Shown: piece by piece, positions 16,661-25,563 of the stretch
Numbering within the stretch: the first letter of the stretch is position 1
How the letters are laid out: each line of letters opens with the position of its first letter
NCBI GenBank assembly: GCA_022568135.1
Contig: JADFFQ010000001.1
Coordinates: forward strand, 104,694-168,693
Length of the DNA stretch: 64,000 nucleotides
Source: Planctomycetota bacterium
Lineage (GTDB): Bacteria > Planctomycetota > Phycisphaerae > Phycisphaerales > SM1A02
Direction of reading: 5' to 3'
Made by a program: the position numbers and the translations under genes
Notes under the pieces: model-generated
Told to the model about the DNA's origin: nothing
Databases searched by the model: none
Seen by the model: only the letters and a program-made list of their open reading frames with translations

Positions 16661-17764
16661 TCAACGAGCACATGGCCGAACTGGCCGAGCAACTGATACC
16701 ACTGCTCCGGCGGGTGCGAGCTCTTTCAATATTGTATCGATTTTGTCTTGAATCATGGACGAGAATCCATGCATCGAATTCACATACTGAGGGACAGTAT
16801 CGTGATAGCGCAAAGTGTCGCTCGAAATTGCGTCGCGAAGCGTTAAGTAGATTTGATGGCACTTCTTGCAAATCTCTGCGTGATCGGCAAGCACCTCTGG
16901 GACTTCGTCGTGGCAAATCGTGCTTCGCTGATTCTCTTCGCACAGCATCGTGTTCGGTAAATTGAAGTCGATATCGAGTATGGCACCCAGCGTGATGAAG
17001 GTCTGCGGCTTGAGATCTTCAAGAAACAGGAAGTAAGCATTTGGAAATGACTGGAACATATCGATTTGGATCTTAATGGTAGTGAGCCAACACACAATAA
17101 GCTCCGCGGGGCTCTTATCTTGAAACATCTTGAACATCGACCATAACGCCTCCATTGGCCTCCGGACGATTAGAAAGTAGTGTGAAAAGAAAAAGTACTT
17201 TGCTTGAAACTCAAAGCACACTTCTTGAAACGATTTGTCGCCGATTTTGCCATGAGGCCCGAAGGCAATTTTTTCACCGACGTAACGATAATTCTGCGAC
17301 ATCCTCTGCAAAAACTGTAATCCCCCTTCCGCTTCAGTCGGGGCAAGCGAAACGTACGTTCCCTTTCCGCGACGATTATTGAAAGTGAGATGTTGTCGAT
17401 TGAAATCTTCGGCAAACTTCGGGCGATCGTGGTGCAGGTAGATGCTTGCCTCGCCCAGCACGAGAACATCCCGGCAATGGTTGAAACAATCACACATAAT
17501 AGACGTTCCAGACCGGGCACAAGCAACGATAAAAATGCCCACATCGTTCAGGGCCTGTAATGACTCGTTGTCCAATTGACATGTCGCATCGTGCACCTTT
17601 TGCTTCAGTTCTTCAGTCTTATCTCGGTTGTGGCTGATAATCTCTTCCAATTGCTCGTCTTTGGCAGCAGACTCACGCAACAGGTCCTGATAGCCAGGGT
17701 CAATACTCCGAATGAACGTGCGAATCCTGCTGGGTATCAGTCGCCGCATCATTGTGCCAATCAT
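16661..17764 (-). CDS. Sulfotransferase-like protein, C-terminus possibly altered
   Basis: 367 residues. VACARSGTSIMCDCF (residues ~79-93) matches the P-loop-like PAPS-binding 5'-phosphosulfate motif. LIVRRPMEALWSMF fits the 3'-phosphate-binding segment, where sulfotransferases have RDPxxxxxS. A helical region with coiled-coil character precedes the domain (residues ~30-70). It would sulfate a sugar in the surface glycan. Base composition is visibly more AT-rich than its neighbours, which suggests acquisition from another genome. The last ~18 residues are encoded by the neighbouring patchwork sequence, so the native end may be missing. Confidence 0.65.
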   Translation of the reverse strand: MIGTMMRRLIPSRIRTFIRSIDPGYQDLLRESAAKDEQLEEIISHNRDKTEELKQKVHDATCQLDNESLQALNDVGIFIVACARSGTSIMCDCFNHCRDVLVLGEASIYLHHDRPKFAEDFNRQHLTFNNRRGKGTYVSLAPTEAEGGLQFLQRMSQNYRYVGEKIAFGPHGKIGDKSFQEVCFEFQAKYFFFSHYFLIVRRPMEALWSMFKMFQDKSPAELIVCWLTTIKIQIDMFQSFPNAYFLFLEDLKPQTFITLGAILDIDFNLPNTMLCEENQRSTICHDEVPEVLADHAEICKKCHQIYLTLRDAISSDTLRYHDTVPQYVNSMHGFSSMIQDKIDTILKELAPAGAVVSVARPVRPCAR

Positions 17765-18587
17765 GCTTGGTCCCCTTGATGGAGGGTCGTCCTCAAGTTT
17801 TGCATACGCTCGCCAACGGCAACGGAGAAGCGCACACGTCGTACAGCAAGTTCACGTCGTTCCCGACACCGCACTCGAGGTCTCGAAGCTTTGGACGAAG
17901 GCCGGATTGGAGCACGCCTTCACACATGCCTTCTTGTCTCGAGGTTCTGCTGTCCCGTCTAGTGTAGCGGAACAGAATTTCTGACGGTCTTTCGATTTTC
18001 TGGGAATTTTGTGGCCGTCGGTGGGCTCTTGCGTGCAGAAGCGGAGGAGCCAGCCACGCGACGTGTCTGTGCGGTGACAGTGACCGACGACGAACGGAAA
18101 CTTTTGGAGCGATGGGCGCGGGGACGGCGAATGCCGGTCCGGCTCATGCAGCGAGCCAAGATCGTCTTGTTGGCAGCCCAGGGGATGGAGAACCTTCCGA
18201 GCGCTGCCGAACTGGGCACCACCCCGAAGACGGTCGGACGCGGCCACACGCGGCTGGTCGGGCAGCGGCGCGGATGAGCGAAGCCGTGCGGATCCACCCA
18301 GATACCCCACGACCACCAGCTCGACGGTGCTGCAATGCCCATCGCGATCGACGGGACGCGGCTCTTCCGCCTCGGTAAGGAACAATGCTGCCAGCTCATC
18401 GAATGGATCAACGGTCTGGGTCATCGGAGATCCTGTGGCTTGGGAAGGATCAGCACGCTGAATTGCCAAAGCATAAGCGAGCGGACAAGGAGATCCTCGT
18501 GCGCCCAAGGATCTCGAGGCCTTCCCGGACGACGACTGGTTCGACAGCTTTCTGCTCGCACCTCGAAACGTGTCACCCAACGACAGG
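17765..18587 (+). other. Patchwork intergenic region with transposase remnant and repeat
   Basis: No intact gene. It contains an IS630-type transposase fragment (18,074-18,277) and the start of the third copy of the dispersed repeat (from 18,459). The remaining sequence (17,765-18,070 and 18,280-18,455) shows no convincing frame on either strand. Confidence 0.5.
18074..18277 (+). pseudogene. N-terminal fragment of an IS630-type transposase
   Basis: Encodes VTVTDDERKLLERWARGRRM, then LMQRAKIVLLAAQGM and AAELGTTPKTVGR. This is the winged-helix DNA-binding head of IS630/Tc1-like transposases. The frame stops after about 68 residues with no DDE domain downstream, so it is a dead remnant. Confidence 0.6.
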
Positions 18588-18658
18588 CTACTCCACCAGC
18601 GGTGGGGGAACGTCATCAAAGTTGGTAACGCGAGAGATCTCGACAGATCGAAAGTCCA
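18459..18658 (+). repeat. Dispersed repeat, copy 3 (overlaps 3' end of FkbM gene)
   Basis: The longest copy, 200 bp. On the minus strand its right part is the 3' end of the intact FkbM gene and its left part is that gene's downstream flank. This is therefore likely the source of copies 1 and 2. Confidence 0.8.
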
Positions 18659-19775
18659 ATGTGCCGTCCCGCGTTCCGTTGAGGAATCGAAAGTAAATGT
18701 TCAGCGCGTGCTCACTGTGTAATGCGATGACCCACTGCCGATAGGACGTGGAAATAAAATACGTGTTGGTGTGATACCGAAAGATCGGCCGGCCATCCGC
18801 CTCAACCCCGGTCATCACTTCATTGTCCGTGCCATCCGCGCTGAAATCCAGCTCGATAAGAAAGCGGCCCGGCCCCAGACGTATCTGCTCCGCCAATTCT
18901 CGCGATCCATCCGCAGCAACCTTAAATGCTCTGCCTGGGATCGTCATCACCGCCTCACGCTGCAGCGGCGGAGCATACGGCGTCTGGTCAATCCGACTTT
19001 CGTGAATAAACAGGATGTTAGCGACCGCTGTCCCCGGCGAAAAATCGCTTTCTGACCGTATCGTTCGATACGTCAAAAGATCAACTGCGATATAGCCAAC
19101 GCTACAAATAAGATCATGACAGCGCATATCACTCGGCTGTTGCTCAAGGATCAGGTGGGGCCGCGTATTCTCAAGAAGCTTGGGCATCCCACACAGCGCC
19201 TCATACTCCGTGCCCTCAATATCCATCTTGATCAGATCGGGTACCAGCCCAGAGTGGGCGACGAAGTCGTCAAGGGCAATTGTCTTGATCAGGTCGTACT
19301 CGCGGCCTGGCGTATTCGAGGCAATCAGCGAATCATTGAGTTGAGCTCCCGCGTAGATCTTCACCACCTCATACGACGTGTGGTACACGGCGCAGTGGAA
19401 GACCTGCACATTCGTACAACCGTTGCGGCACAAGTTATACTGGCACTTATCGACAATGCGCCGGCTCGCCTCAAAGGCACAGACAACCCCACGCGGCCCG
19501 ACTAACCGCGACATCAGTAACGACAATGCGCCGGCATTGGCCCCAACGTCCCAAACAACGTCGCCGGGCCGACACAGATCGCGCAGCGCATTGAGAACAT
19601 TCGGCTCGCAATAATTCCAGTCGTACCAAAATGCAATCGGAAGCGTCTCGGGTTCGGGAAGCTCCAACTGGCGCTTCAGCTTCTCGACGCGGCTCTGCAG
19701 GGCGTGCAGTCCTAGCGCCTTTTTGACGTGTCGGCGAATCGTTGTCGGAATCAGTTTTCGTACATCAAGGCGCAT
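18588..19775 (-). CDS. FkbM-family methyltransferase with C-terminal beta-rich domain
   Basis: About 395 residues. The SAM domain has VVWDVGANAGALSLLMSRL, CAFEASRRIVDKC and DLIKMDIEGTEYEALCGMP, diagnostic of FkbM O-methyltransferases. Residues ~280-390 form an extra beta-rich region (GPGRFLIELDFSADG to TLDFRSVEISRV) resembling small carbohydrate-binding sandwiches. ATG 19,775 is preferred because AAGGAG precedes it by 10 nt; the ORF reaches 19,820. It likely methylates a glycan residue. Its 3' end is copied at two other points in the locus. Confidence 0.85.
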   Translation of the reverse strand: MRLDVRKLIPTTIRRHVKKALGLHALQSRVEKLKRQLELPEPETLPIAFWYDWNYCEPNVLNALRDLCRPGDVVWDVGANAGALSLLMSRLVGPRGVVCAFEASRRIVDKCQYNLCRNGCTNVQVFHCAVYHTSYEVVKIYAGAQLNDSLIASNTPGREYDLIKTIALDDFVAHSGLVPDLIKMDIEGTEYEALCGMPKLLENTRPHLILEQQPSDMRCHDLICSVGYIAVDLLTYRTIRSESDFSPGTAVANILFIHESRIDQTPYAPPLQREAVMTIPGRAFKVAADGSRELAEQIRLGPGRFLIELDFSADGTDNEVMTGVEADGRPIFRYHTNTYFISTSYRQWVIALHSEHALNIYFRFLNGTRDGTLDFRSVEISRVTNFDDVPPPLVE

Positions 19776-19895
19776 TGCCCATGACTCCTTGGGGAAATGA
19801 GGCCAACACTGAAAGCTCACGGAGCCGCTGTGCCGTCATCATCGTCCAAACCAGAGGCCGATGGCCCGGGACCCGTCGGCCGACCGAGCCGAAGG

Positions 19896-20834
19896 TCAGC
19901 AATTCCCATAGCGAGTGTTGCGAACAATCGTGTAGCCTTTGATCAGTTCCTGGATGCCCATGTCCAGCGAATACTGAGGCTCAAACCCGGTCTGCGCTAT
20001 TTTCTCATTGGAAACGATGTAATCCCGCTTGTCGGGATCCTCGCCGATGGCCGCTTCAAGGTAAACAAAGGCCGGAATGTGCTTCTTGATCTTGGCACAC
20101 AGCTCAAGTTTGGAGAGATTCGCGTCGCTTAGGCCAACGTTGTATGGCTCACCCTGCATCGACTCGAAGTTGGACATCGCATGAACGAAGGCCCGGGCTA
20201 CGTCGCGGATATGGATGTAGTTGCGCTTCGCGTGGCCCTGGAAAACCACGACCGTCCGGTCGATAACAGCACGGTAGACAAAGTCGTTCACCAGCAGGTC
20301 GATGCGCATACGAGGCGCCATGCCAAAGACGGTGGCCAAACGGAACGTCACGCAGTTGCCAGAATCCAGGACGGCCTGCTCGGCTTCGACCTTCGTTGTG
20401 CCGTACAGCGTGATCGGACGTAACGGGGTCTGCTCGGTACAGATCGTGCCCGCTTCACCGATCCCGTAGCCACTGTTCGTCGTCGGAAAAATGACCCGTT
20501 GTCGAGCTGATCGTAAAGACAGGATCAGCTTCACGGCTTGAAGGTTGGTCGAACGCGTGGCCGTCTGGTCCAGCTGAGATGCCGGGGCGCCTACGATCGC
20601 CGCGAGCGGGATCAGGTAGTCCGCATCGGCCATCGCCTTCCGCAGGACCTCTTCGTCACGACAATCACCACGGATGACGGTGAATCGTGGGTCCGCGCAG
20701 CAATCCGCCAAGCTGCTCTGCTGGTACATAAACGAGTCCAGCACACAGATTTCGTAGCCGTGGCGAAGAAGATGGGGCACCAGGATCGAACCGAGGTACC
20801 CCGCTCCGCCGGTCACCAGCACTTTGGCGGCCAT
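19896..20834 (-). CDS. NAD-dependent epimerase/dehydratase
   Basis: About 312 residues, extended SDR. VTGGAGYLGSIL binds NAD(P), the catalytic Tyr/Lys are in LYGTTKVEAE, and RNYIHIRDVARAF is the usual substrate-domain strand. ATG 20,834 follows GGAGGCG with good spacing; the longer frame from 20,855 is less likely. It may act on a GDP-heptose or another nucleotide sugar, as it lies beside the heptose genes but faces away from them. Substrate unknown. Confidence 0.87.
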   Translation of the reverse strand: MAAKVLVTGGAGYLGSILVPHLLRHGYEICVLDSFMYQQSSLADCCADPRFTVIRGDCRDEEVLRKAMADADYLIPLAAIVGAPASQLDQTATRSTNLQAVKLILSLRSARQRVIFPTTNSGYGIGEAGTICTEQTPLRPITLYGTTKVEAEQAVLDSGNCVTFRLATVFGMAPRMRIDLLVNDFVYRAVIDRTVVVFQGHAKRNYIHIRDVARAFVHAMSNFESMQGEPYNVGLSDANLSKLELCAKIKKHIPAFVYLEAAIGEDPDKRDYIVSNEKIAQTGFEPQYSLDMGIQELIKGYTIVRNTRYGNC

Positions 20835-21324
20835 TGGCTTCGCCTCCAATCTCACTCAGCGCGAGCTCAACCTGGCTGACTCTCCGCAGACGTTGCAACG
20901 GAGTGCCGCACTCCCTCCGCCACCGGCGCCAGTCCCTGAATTCGATCGGATTATCAGGTACGCCGATGGGCCGTGTCAACACCAGCACCGAGTCTCGTCG
21001 AGTGGGGCTGGCGAGCGGTGAGCAGCGGGCGGTGCCCCACTTGGGCCCACTAGCCAAATGATCGGAAATCGAGTACAAGACGCATCGCCCGGGGCGTCTG
21101 GTCCGGCGACAGCTCGCCGAGCCGGGTGCCATGAGCGAGCGGATTCTCGGATCGTTCGATCATGATCGTCATCACCAGCGAGAAGCGGAGTCAGGGGTCG
21201 TCGCTGGTTCGACCTGGCCTCGGGAGCGGGCGGGAACCCCGCCTCAACGACCGCCCGAAGGAGGAGGCGCTGATGTCAACCGGTCCGCCGGCACGGCCGG
21301 TTAGCGGGACACGGAGCAAGCTCA
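20835..21324 (+). other. Divergent intergenic region upstream of the heptose operon
   Basis: 490 bp between the divergent epimerase and hddC genes. No frame is convincing. It should hold promoters in both directions, but I see no clear -35/-10 pair. A GGAG 8 nt before ATG 21,325 is the ribosome site of hddC. Confidence 0.4.
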
Positions 21325-22068
21325 ATGAGCCGCCTGAAGGATGAGGCCTTGGTCGTGATTCTGGCCGGAGGCCAGGGGACGCGCATCCGCAGCGTGTACC
21401 CGGACATCCCAAAGCCGATGATCACCTGCCAGGGTCGGCCGTTCATTGATGCCGTGATCCGTTACTTCATGTCGCAGGGCCTGCACCAGTTCGTTATCGC
21501 GTTAGGGTACTTGGCTGAAGTCGCTGAGGACTACTTTCTGCACCAGCGTCCCGACGATGGCGCTGAAATCCTTCTCGTGCAAGAGACCGAAGCGCTTGGC
21601 ACGGGCGGCGGAATCCGCCACGCGCTAAACTCGGCGCCGCCTGGAGCCGCGTTTGTCGCGACGAACGGCGACTCACTCGTCCTCGCCGACCTCGATCCGG
21701 TGTGGTCGCTCCTTGAAAACCCAGCTGTGGATGGCCTGATCATCGGCTGTTCCGTAGACGATACCCGTCGCTATGGCACGCTGGACATTGGGCCGGATGG
21801 CATGCTCGTGGGATTCCGCGAGAAGCAGAACGGCCGGGGGGTGATCAATGCTGGGGTCTACATCCTGAAGTCGTATGTCCTGGAGGACTTTCCCGACCAG
21901 ATCCCGCTGAGCATGGAGCATGACGTGTTCCCCATCCTGTTGCAGCGAGGTCGCCGGCTTTTGGTCCTGCCGACTGATGCACCGTTCGTGGACATCGGCA
22001 CGCAAGAGAGCCTCCGGGCGGCTGAATCGTTCCTTGATGAGCATCTTCCTGCTGGAGACGGGCCATGA
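21325..22068 (+). CDS. hddC: D-glycero-alpha-D-manno-heptose 1-phosphate guanylyltransferase
   Basis: 247 residues. VVILAGGQGTRIRSVYPDIP is the nucleotidyltransferase P-loop-like signature with the downstream Lys in KPM. TNGDSLVLADLDPVW carries the metal-binding Asp, and later come GVINAGVYILK and PFVDIGTQES. It would join GTP and heptose 1-phosphate to give GDP-heptose. The assignment over other sugar nucleotidyltransferases rests on the hddA and hddB genes that follow. It overlaps hddA by 4 nt (ATGA). First gene of the operon. Confidence 0.88.
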   Translation: MSRLKDEALVVILAGGQGTRIRSVYPDIPKPMITCQGRPFIDAVIRYFMSQGLHQFVIALGYLAEVAEDYFLHQRPDDGAEILLVQETEALGTGGGIRHALNSAPPGAAFVATNGDSLVLADLDPVWSLLENPAVDGLIIGCSVDDTRRYGTLDIGPDGMLVGFREKQNGRGVINAGVYILKSYVLEDFPDQIPLSMEHDVFPILLQRGRRLLVLPTDAPFVDIGTQESLRAAESFLDEHLPAGDGP

Positions 22069-23048
22069 TCATTACCCAAACGCCCTTCCGAATCAGCTTC
22101 TTTGGCGGCGGCACCGACTACCCGGAGCACTTTGAGAGACACGGCGGCGCGGTCCTGGGCACGGCGATCGACAAGTCCGGGTTTCTGACGGTTATGCGGT
22201 TTCATTCCTCCCTGTTTGATTACTCCATCCGCATCTCATACCGACAGGTCGAATGCAAACCAAATATCGATCAAATTGAACATGCACCGTTTCGAGAATG
22301 CCTGAAATGGTGCAAGCTCACGCGAGACATCGAGGTGAACTACTCAGCCGAACTACCCTCTTTCGTCGGCCTGGGTTCCTCGTCCTCGTTCGTGGTCGGT
22401 CTACTCAACTCGCTGTATGCCTTTCAGGGCAAGTCGATCCCACCGAGTGAATTAGCGTACCAGGCGATTGAGCTGGAACGGGAGGTTCTTCACGATTGCG
22501 TCGGCTACCAGGACCAGATTTTCGCCGCGCACGGCGGATTCAACCTCATCGAATTCCGCGGCAAGCAGGACACTGTCGTCAACCGCGTGCCGCTGTCACC
22601 GGATCGTCTCGCCGAGCTCGAAGGACACCTGCTGCTGGTCTTTACCGGCATCAAGCGGCGCGCAGGCAAGGTGGCAGCGAGCCAGATCAAAAACATCACC
22701 CGCAACACCGAGCGACTGAAGCGCATGCGCGCCATGGTCGATCGGGGTTTTTCCATCCTGACCGGCTCGGGCAGCCTGACTGACTTTGGATCGCTGCTCC
22801 ATGAGTCGTGGATCTGCAAGCAGGAGTTGGACAGCACGGTTTCCAACGGCCAGATCAGGGAGATGTACGAGCGGGGTCTGGCCGCTGGCGCGTTAGGAGG
22901 CAAGCTCCTGGGAGCAGGTGGTGGCGGCTTCCTGCTCTTCCTGGTGCCCCCCGAACGACGCGAATCGCTCATGGCCGTCTTCAATGACTATGAACAGATC
23001 CCCATTCGGCTCAATGCCCCGGGAACCCATGTTATCCATGCATCTTGA
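22065..23048 (+). CDS. hddA: D-glycero-alpha-D-manno-heptose 7-phosphate kinase
   Basis: 327 residues, GHMP kinase family. RISFFGGGTDYPEHFE is the substrate-binding start typical of HddA, SFVGLGSSSSFVVGLLNSL is the ATP-binding GLGSSS motif, and LLGAGGGGFLLFLV is motif 3. It phosphorylates C1 of heptose 7-phosphate to give the 1,7-bisphosphate. It overlaps both neighbours, so the three proteins should be made together. Confidence 0.93.
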   Translation: MIITQTPFRISFFGGGTDYPEHFERHGGAVLGTAIDKSGFLTVMRFHSSLFDYSIRISYRQVECKPNIDQIEHAPFRECLKWCKLTRDIEVNYSAELPSFVGLGSSSSFVVGLLNSLYAFQGKSIPPSELAYQAIELEREVLHDCVGYQDQIFAAHGGFNLIEFRGKQDTVVNRVPLSPDRLAELEGHLLLVFTGIKRRAGKVAASQIKNITRNTERLKRMRAMVDRGFSILTGSGSLTDFGSLLHESWICKQELDSTVSNGQIREMYERGLAAGALGGKLLGAGGGGFLLFLVPPERRESLMAVFNDYEQIPIRLNAPGTHVIHAS

Positions 23049-23640
23049 GATGCCGCATCAACCAAGCCGCCAACGCTCCCGGACAAACTCCGTCGAAACG
23101 GTCTTCATGGATCGGGATGGCGTCATCAATCACAAGCCGGCCGCCGGTGATTACGTCAAACGGTGGGACGAATTTTATTTCATCTCGCGCTCCATTGAAG
23201 CGATCCGCCTCCTCAAGCAAAGGGGCATCAGGACGGTGATTGTGACCAACCAGCGCGGCATCGCCCGCGGCGTCATGACCGACGCCGACCTCCACGAGAT
23301 CCACCAGCGGATGCAGCACGAACTGGCCACCGCGAACGCTGATGTCGATGCGATCTACTATTGCGCCGCTGCGGACGGTCCGATGCGCAAGCCCCAGCCG
23401 GGCATGCTGCTGCAGGCGCGGAAGGACACGCCCGAAATCGATTTCTCGACCTCGGCCATCATCGGAGACTCACTAGAGGACATGGCAGCCGGCACGCGTA
23501 TGGGTTGTCGAACAATCATGATCGCCGATCCCCACACTGAGCCGGACTTCCGTCGCCTAGCACATCAGCCAGCCATCGTCATCAACGCCGTCGCCGAGTC
23601 CTTGCATGATGCCGTCGTTCGCCACGTGCTGCAATGTTAG
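23038..23640 (+). CDS. hddB: D-glycero-alpha-D-manno-heptose 1,7-bisphosphate 7-phosphatase
   Basis: About 200 residues, HAD superfamily (GmhB/HisB-N type). FMDRDGVIN is motif I with the nucleophilic Asp, VTNQRGIARG is motif II, and KPQPGMLLQARKD with IIGDSLEDMAAG form motifs III/IV. It removes the 7-phosphate. ATG 23,038 overlaps hddA by 11 nt; ATG 23,050 is an alternative. The isomerase GmhA that feeds the pathway is not in this window. The last ~40 bp are duplicated at 28,303-28,344. Confidence 0.9.
   Translation: MHLEMPHQPSRQRSRTNSVETVFMDRDGVINHKPAAGDYVKRWDEFYFISRSIEAIRLLKQRGIRTVIVTNQRGIARGVMTDADLHEIHQRMQHELATANADVDAIYYCAAADGPMRKPQPGMLLQARKDTPEIDFSTSAIIGDSLEDMAAGTRMGCRTIMIADPHTEPDFRRLAHQPAIVINAVAESLHDAVVRHVLQC
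23590..23631 (+). repeat. 42-bp direct repeat, copy in hddB 3' end
   Basis: Identical for 42 bp to 28,303-28,344, with weaker similarity continuing through the TAG stop. The pair brackets the minus-strand module 23,779-28,182. Confidence 0.9.
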
Positions 23641-23778
23641 ACCGGGGCGACGACTCGATCCGGTCACCGTCACAAACAACAGAAACCAGGCTCTCTTAGG
23701 TCCGTGTCTCGGTCGAGAATCCTTCGGGTTCGGCAGCGACAATCGCTTCAAGAACGACCGCGGCTGACCGGATCGGGA

Positions 23779-25563
23779 TCAATCATGCCCGGTGGAACCG
23801 ATCAGGCGCCAGCTACCGGTCTCGCCCACATGCCCCGAGATGGAGAACTCGTAAGCCTTGCCGATGGGAAGCTCCAACGCCGTTGATTGCGTGTTGGCGA
23901 AGAACCTTCTGGGCTGTCCGGAATCATCCGATACGTCGAAGAATCCGTCGGCGACGATGCCGTCCCCGAGTGTCCGAAGCATGTGCCGGAGCCCTGCGAT
24001 CTTAAGGATCGTGGCCGCGGTGTTCTTGATACTCACCGGGGCGGCGCTGAACGCGAGGGGTTCCGTCGCCCCCGGCGGCTTGACGAGCAATGCAGGTCGC
24101 GCTTTGCCGAGCAAGTCCCCCCACGCCAACTCGAGATCGGATGGGACCTCCGGGATTGCTCCCACCGCCTCCCCGCCGAGATATCCCACGCCGGTATCCC
24201 CCTGCACGATGATCAACGATTCATCGTAGAGGCCCAATTCCTTGAGCCTGCGAAGGAGCGCAGCGATGATCCGAACTGCACAGAACGCGCCATTTCGGTA
24301 TCCGCCATATCCCTGTTCGAGTCTTTGCTCGTAGCGCCATTCACAATGTTCGCCCAGGATATACGGATAGTGCGGCGGCCAAGCGTGAAACAGCAGATAA
24401 ACGGGATCCTCCTCGCCAACGTGCAGATCGAAGGCGACATTCTCGAAGAACACGGCCGCCGCTCTCGCCCGGCGCGCGTACGGGTCGACATCGTCCTGCC
24501 CGCCCACGCCCAACAGGAGCCATTCACCGTCGTCGTAAACCAGGGGTCGGGCGAATGACGGGACGATGCTGAATAGGGCCAGATCCGCCAGGAACATCCG
24601 CTCCTCGTTCTCATCCCGAAACTGTTTGTAAAAATAATAGTCGAAGATCAGCAGATCACAGTCCTTCGCCAGCGGCTCGAGGATCTCGATCGACTGCGAA
24701 TAGAACTTGGTCCTAAACCCGCTCTCCCTCAGCACGCCGAACAGGTTGGTCTCGTAGATCCTGTCATCGACGTCACCGTAGATCTCGTCGCGGTCGATCC
24801 CGTCGTCGAAGAAAGAGCGGCCCGTAAGCATGACGGGGAACGTCGTATTCGTGCGCAATGAATAGCCGGCGTGATTCTCGAACAAAGTGAAGCCGGTGAA
24901 TTCCTCTTGGAGCGAGGGCTCCCGTTCGAAGATCTCCAGCACGATTTCGGTCTGCAGCGAGTCCGGAACGATGTGGATGATGTTGAAGGTGCTCGAGAGT
25001 GTGACCAAATCGACGTACTTGTCATAGGAATAGCCGATCGATCGGTCCGTCGTAGTCCGGGCCTGCTGATGTCCAGCTCGGGACGAGGAGAAGTAGGAGA
25101 CTCCAACTACGAGGCTAATGACGAGTATTGCAAACGAGATGAAGTGGGCATTATCGAAAACAACGCGCCCCGCGGCGATGCCCGTGATCCCAAGAGCCGC
25201 CAGGATCACAAGGTCTCTAGCGATCTCGGTGCCGATGCCCGAGAAGTCCAGTTCGCCCGCGCCGACGGAGCCATAATCCGGATAGAAGAACTCGAGCTGC
25301 GCCAAGAAGAAGACTGAGCATATCAGCGGCAGGCAGGTCAGCAGGCGCTTGGTGCGTTCTCCCAACAGCAGCGACGCCGCCACGAGAGCTACGGTTATGG
25401 TGAGGGCCGCAAGACCGAAGAAGCCCATCATGACGCCGAGACTGGTGATAAACTCTCCTCGATTGATGGAGTAAACCTTTACCGGCGCGACCAGAAAAAC
25501 CAGGCAGCTCAATGCAAGCCAGGAGACGGCAACCCGATCGACATGCTTGAAATGAAAACGCAT
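23779..25563 (-). CDS. Membrane-anchored sulfatase/phosphotransferase-like protein
   Basis: 594 residues. About five membrane segments lie in residues 10-165, followed by a large extracytoplasmic alkaline-phosphatase-superfamily domain. NIIHIVPDSLQTEI carries the metal-binding Asp, NTTFPVMLTGRSFF supplies the Thr region expected near the nucleophile, and SLIIVQGDTG resembles the second metal site. This layout is that of lipoteichoic-acid-synthase and phosphoethanolamine-transferase relatives, which move polar head groups onto envelope glycans. It was originally coupled to the upstream methyltransferase by a TGATG overlap. IS element B now separates them, but the target duplication restores ATGCGTTTT at 25,563, so the frame is intact. 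No native ribosome site remains upstream. Confidence 0.8.
   Translation of the reverse strand: MRFHFKHVDRVAVSWLALSCLVFLVAPVKVYSINRGEFITSLGVMMGFFGLAALTITVALVAASLLLGERTKRLLTCLPLICSVFFLAQLEFFYPDYGSVGAGELDFSGIGTEIARDLVILAALGITGIAAGRVVFDNAHFISFAILVISLVVGVSYFSSSRAGHQQARTTTDRSIGYSYDKYVDLVTLSSTFNIIHIVPDSLQTEIVLEIFEREPSLQEEFTGFTLFENHAGYSLRTNTTFPVMLTGRSFFDDGIDRDEIYGDVDDRIYETNLFGVLRESGFRTKFYSQSIEILEPLAKDCDLLIFDYYFYKQFRDENEERMFLADLALFSIVPSFARPLVYDDGEWLLLGVGGQDDVDPYARRARAAAVFFENVAFDLHVGEEDPVYLLFHAWPPHYPYILGEHCEWRYEQRLEQGYGGYRNGAFCAVRIIAALLRRLKELGLYDESLIIVQGDTGVGYLGGEAVGAIPEVPSDLELAWGDLLGKARPALLVKPPGATEPLAFSAAPVSIKNTAATILKIAGLRHMLRTLGDGIVADGFFDVSDDSGQPRRFFANTQSTALELPIGKAYEFSISGHVGETGSWRLIGSTGHD

Noticed and set aside
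16201..16965. 254-residue plus-strand frame
   Set aside because: It stitches together the antisense of the C-methyltransferase start, the dispersed repeat and the antisense of the sulfotransferase end.
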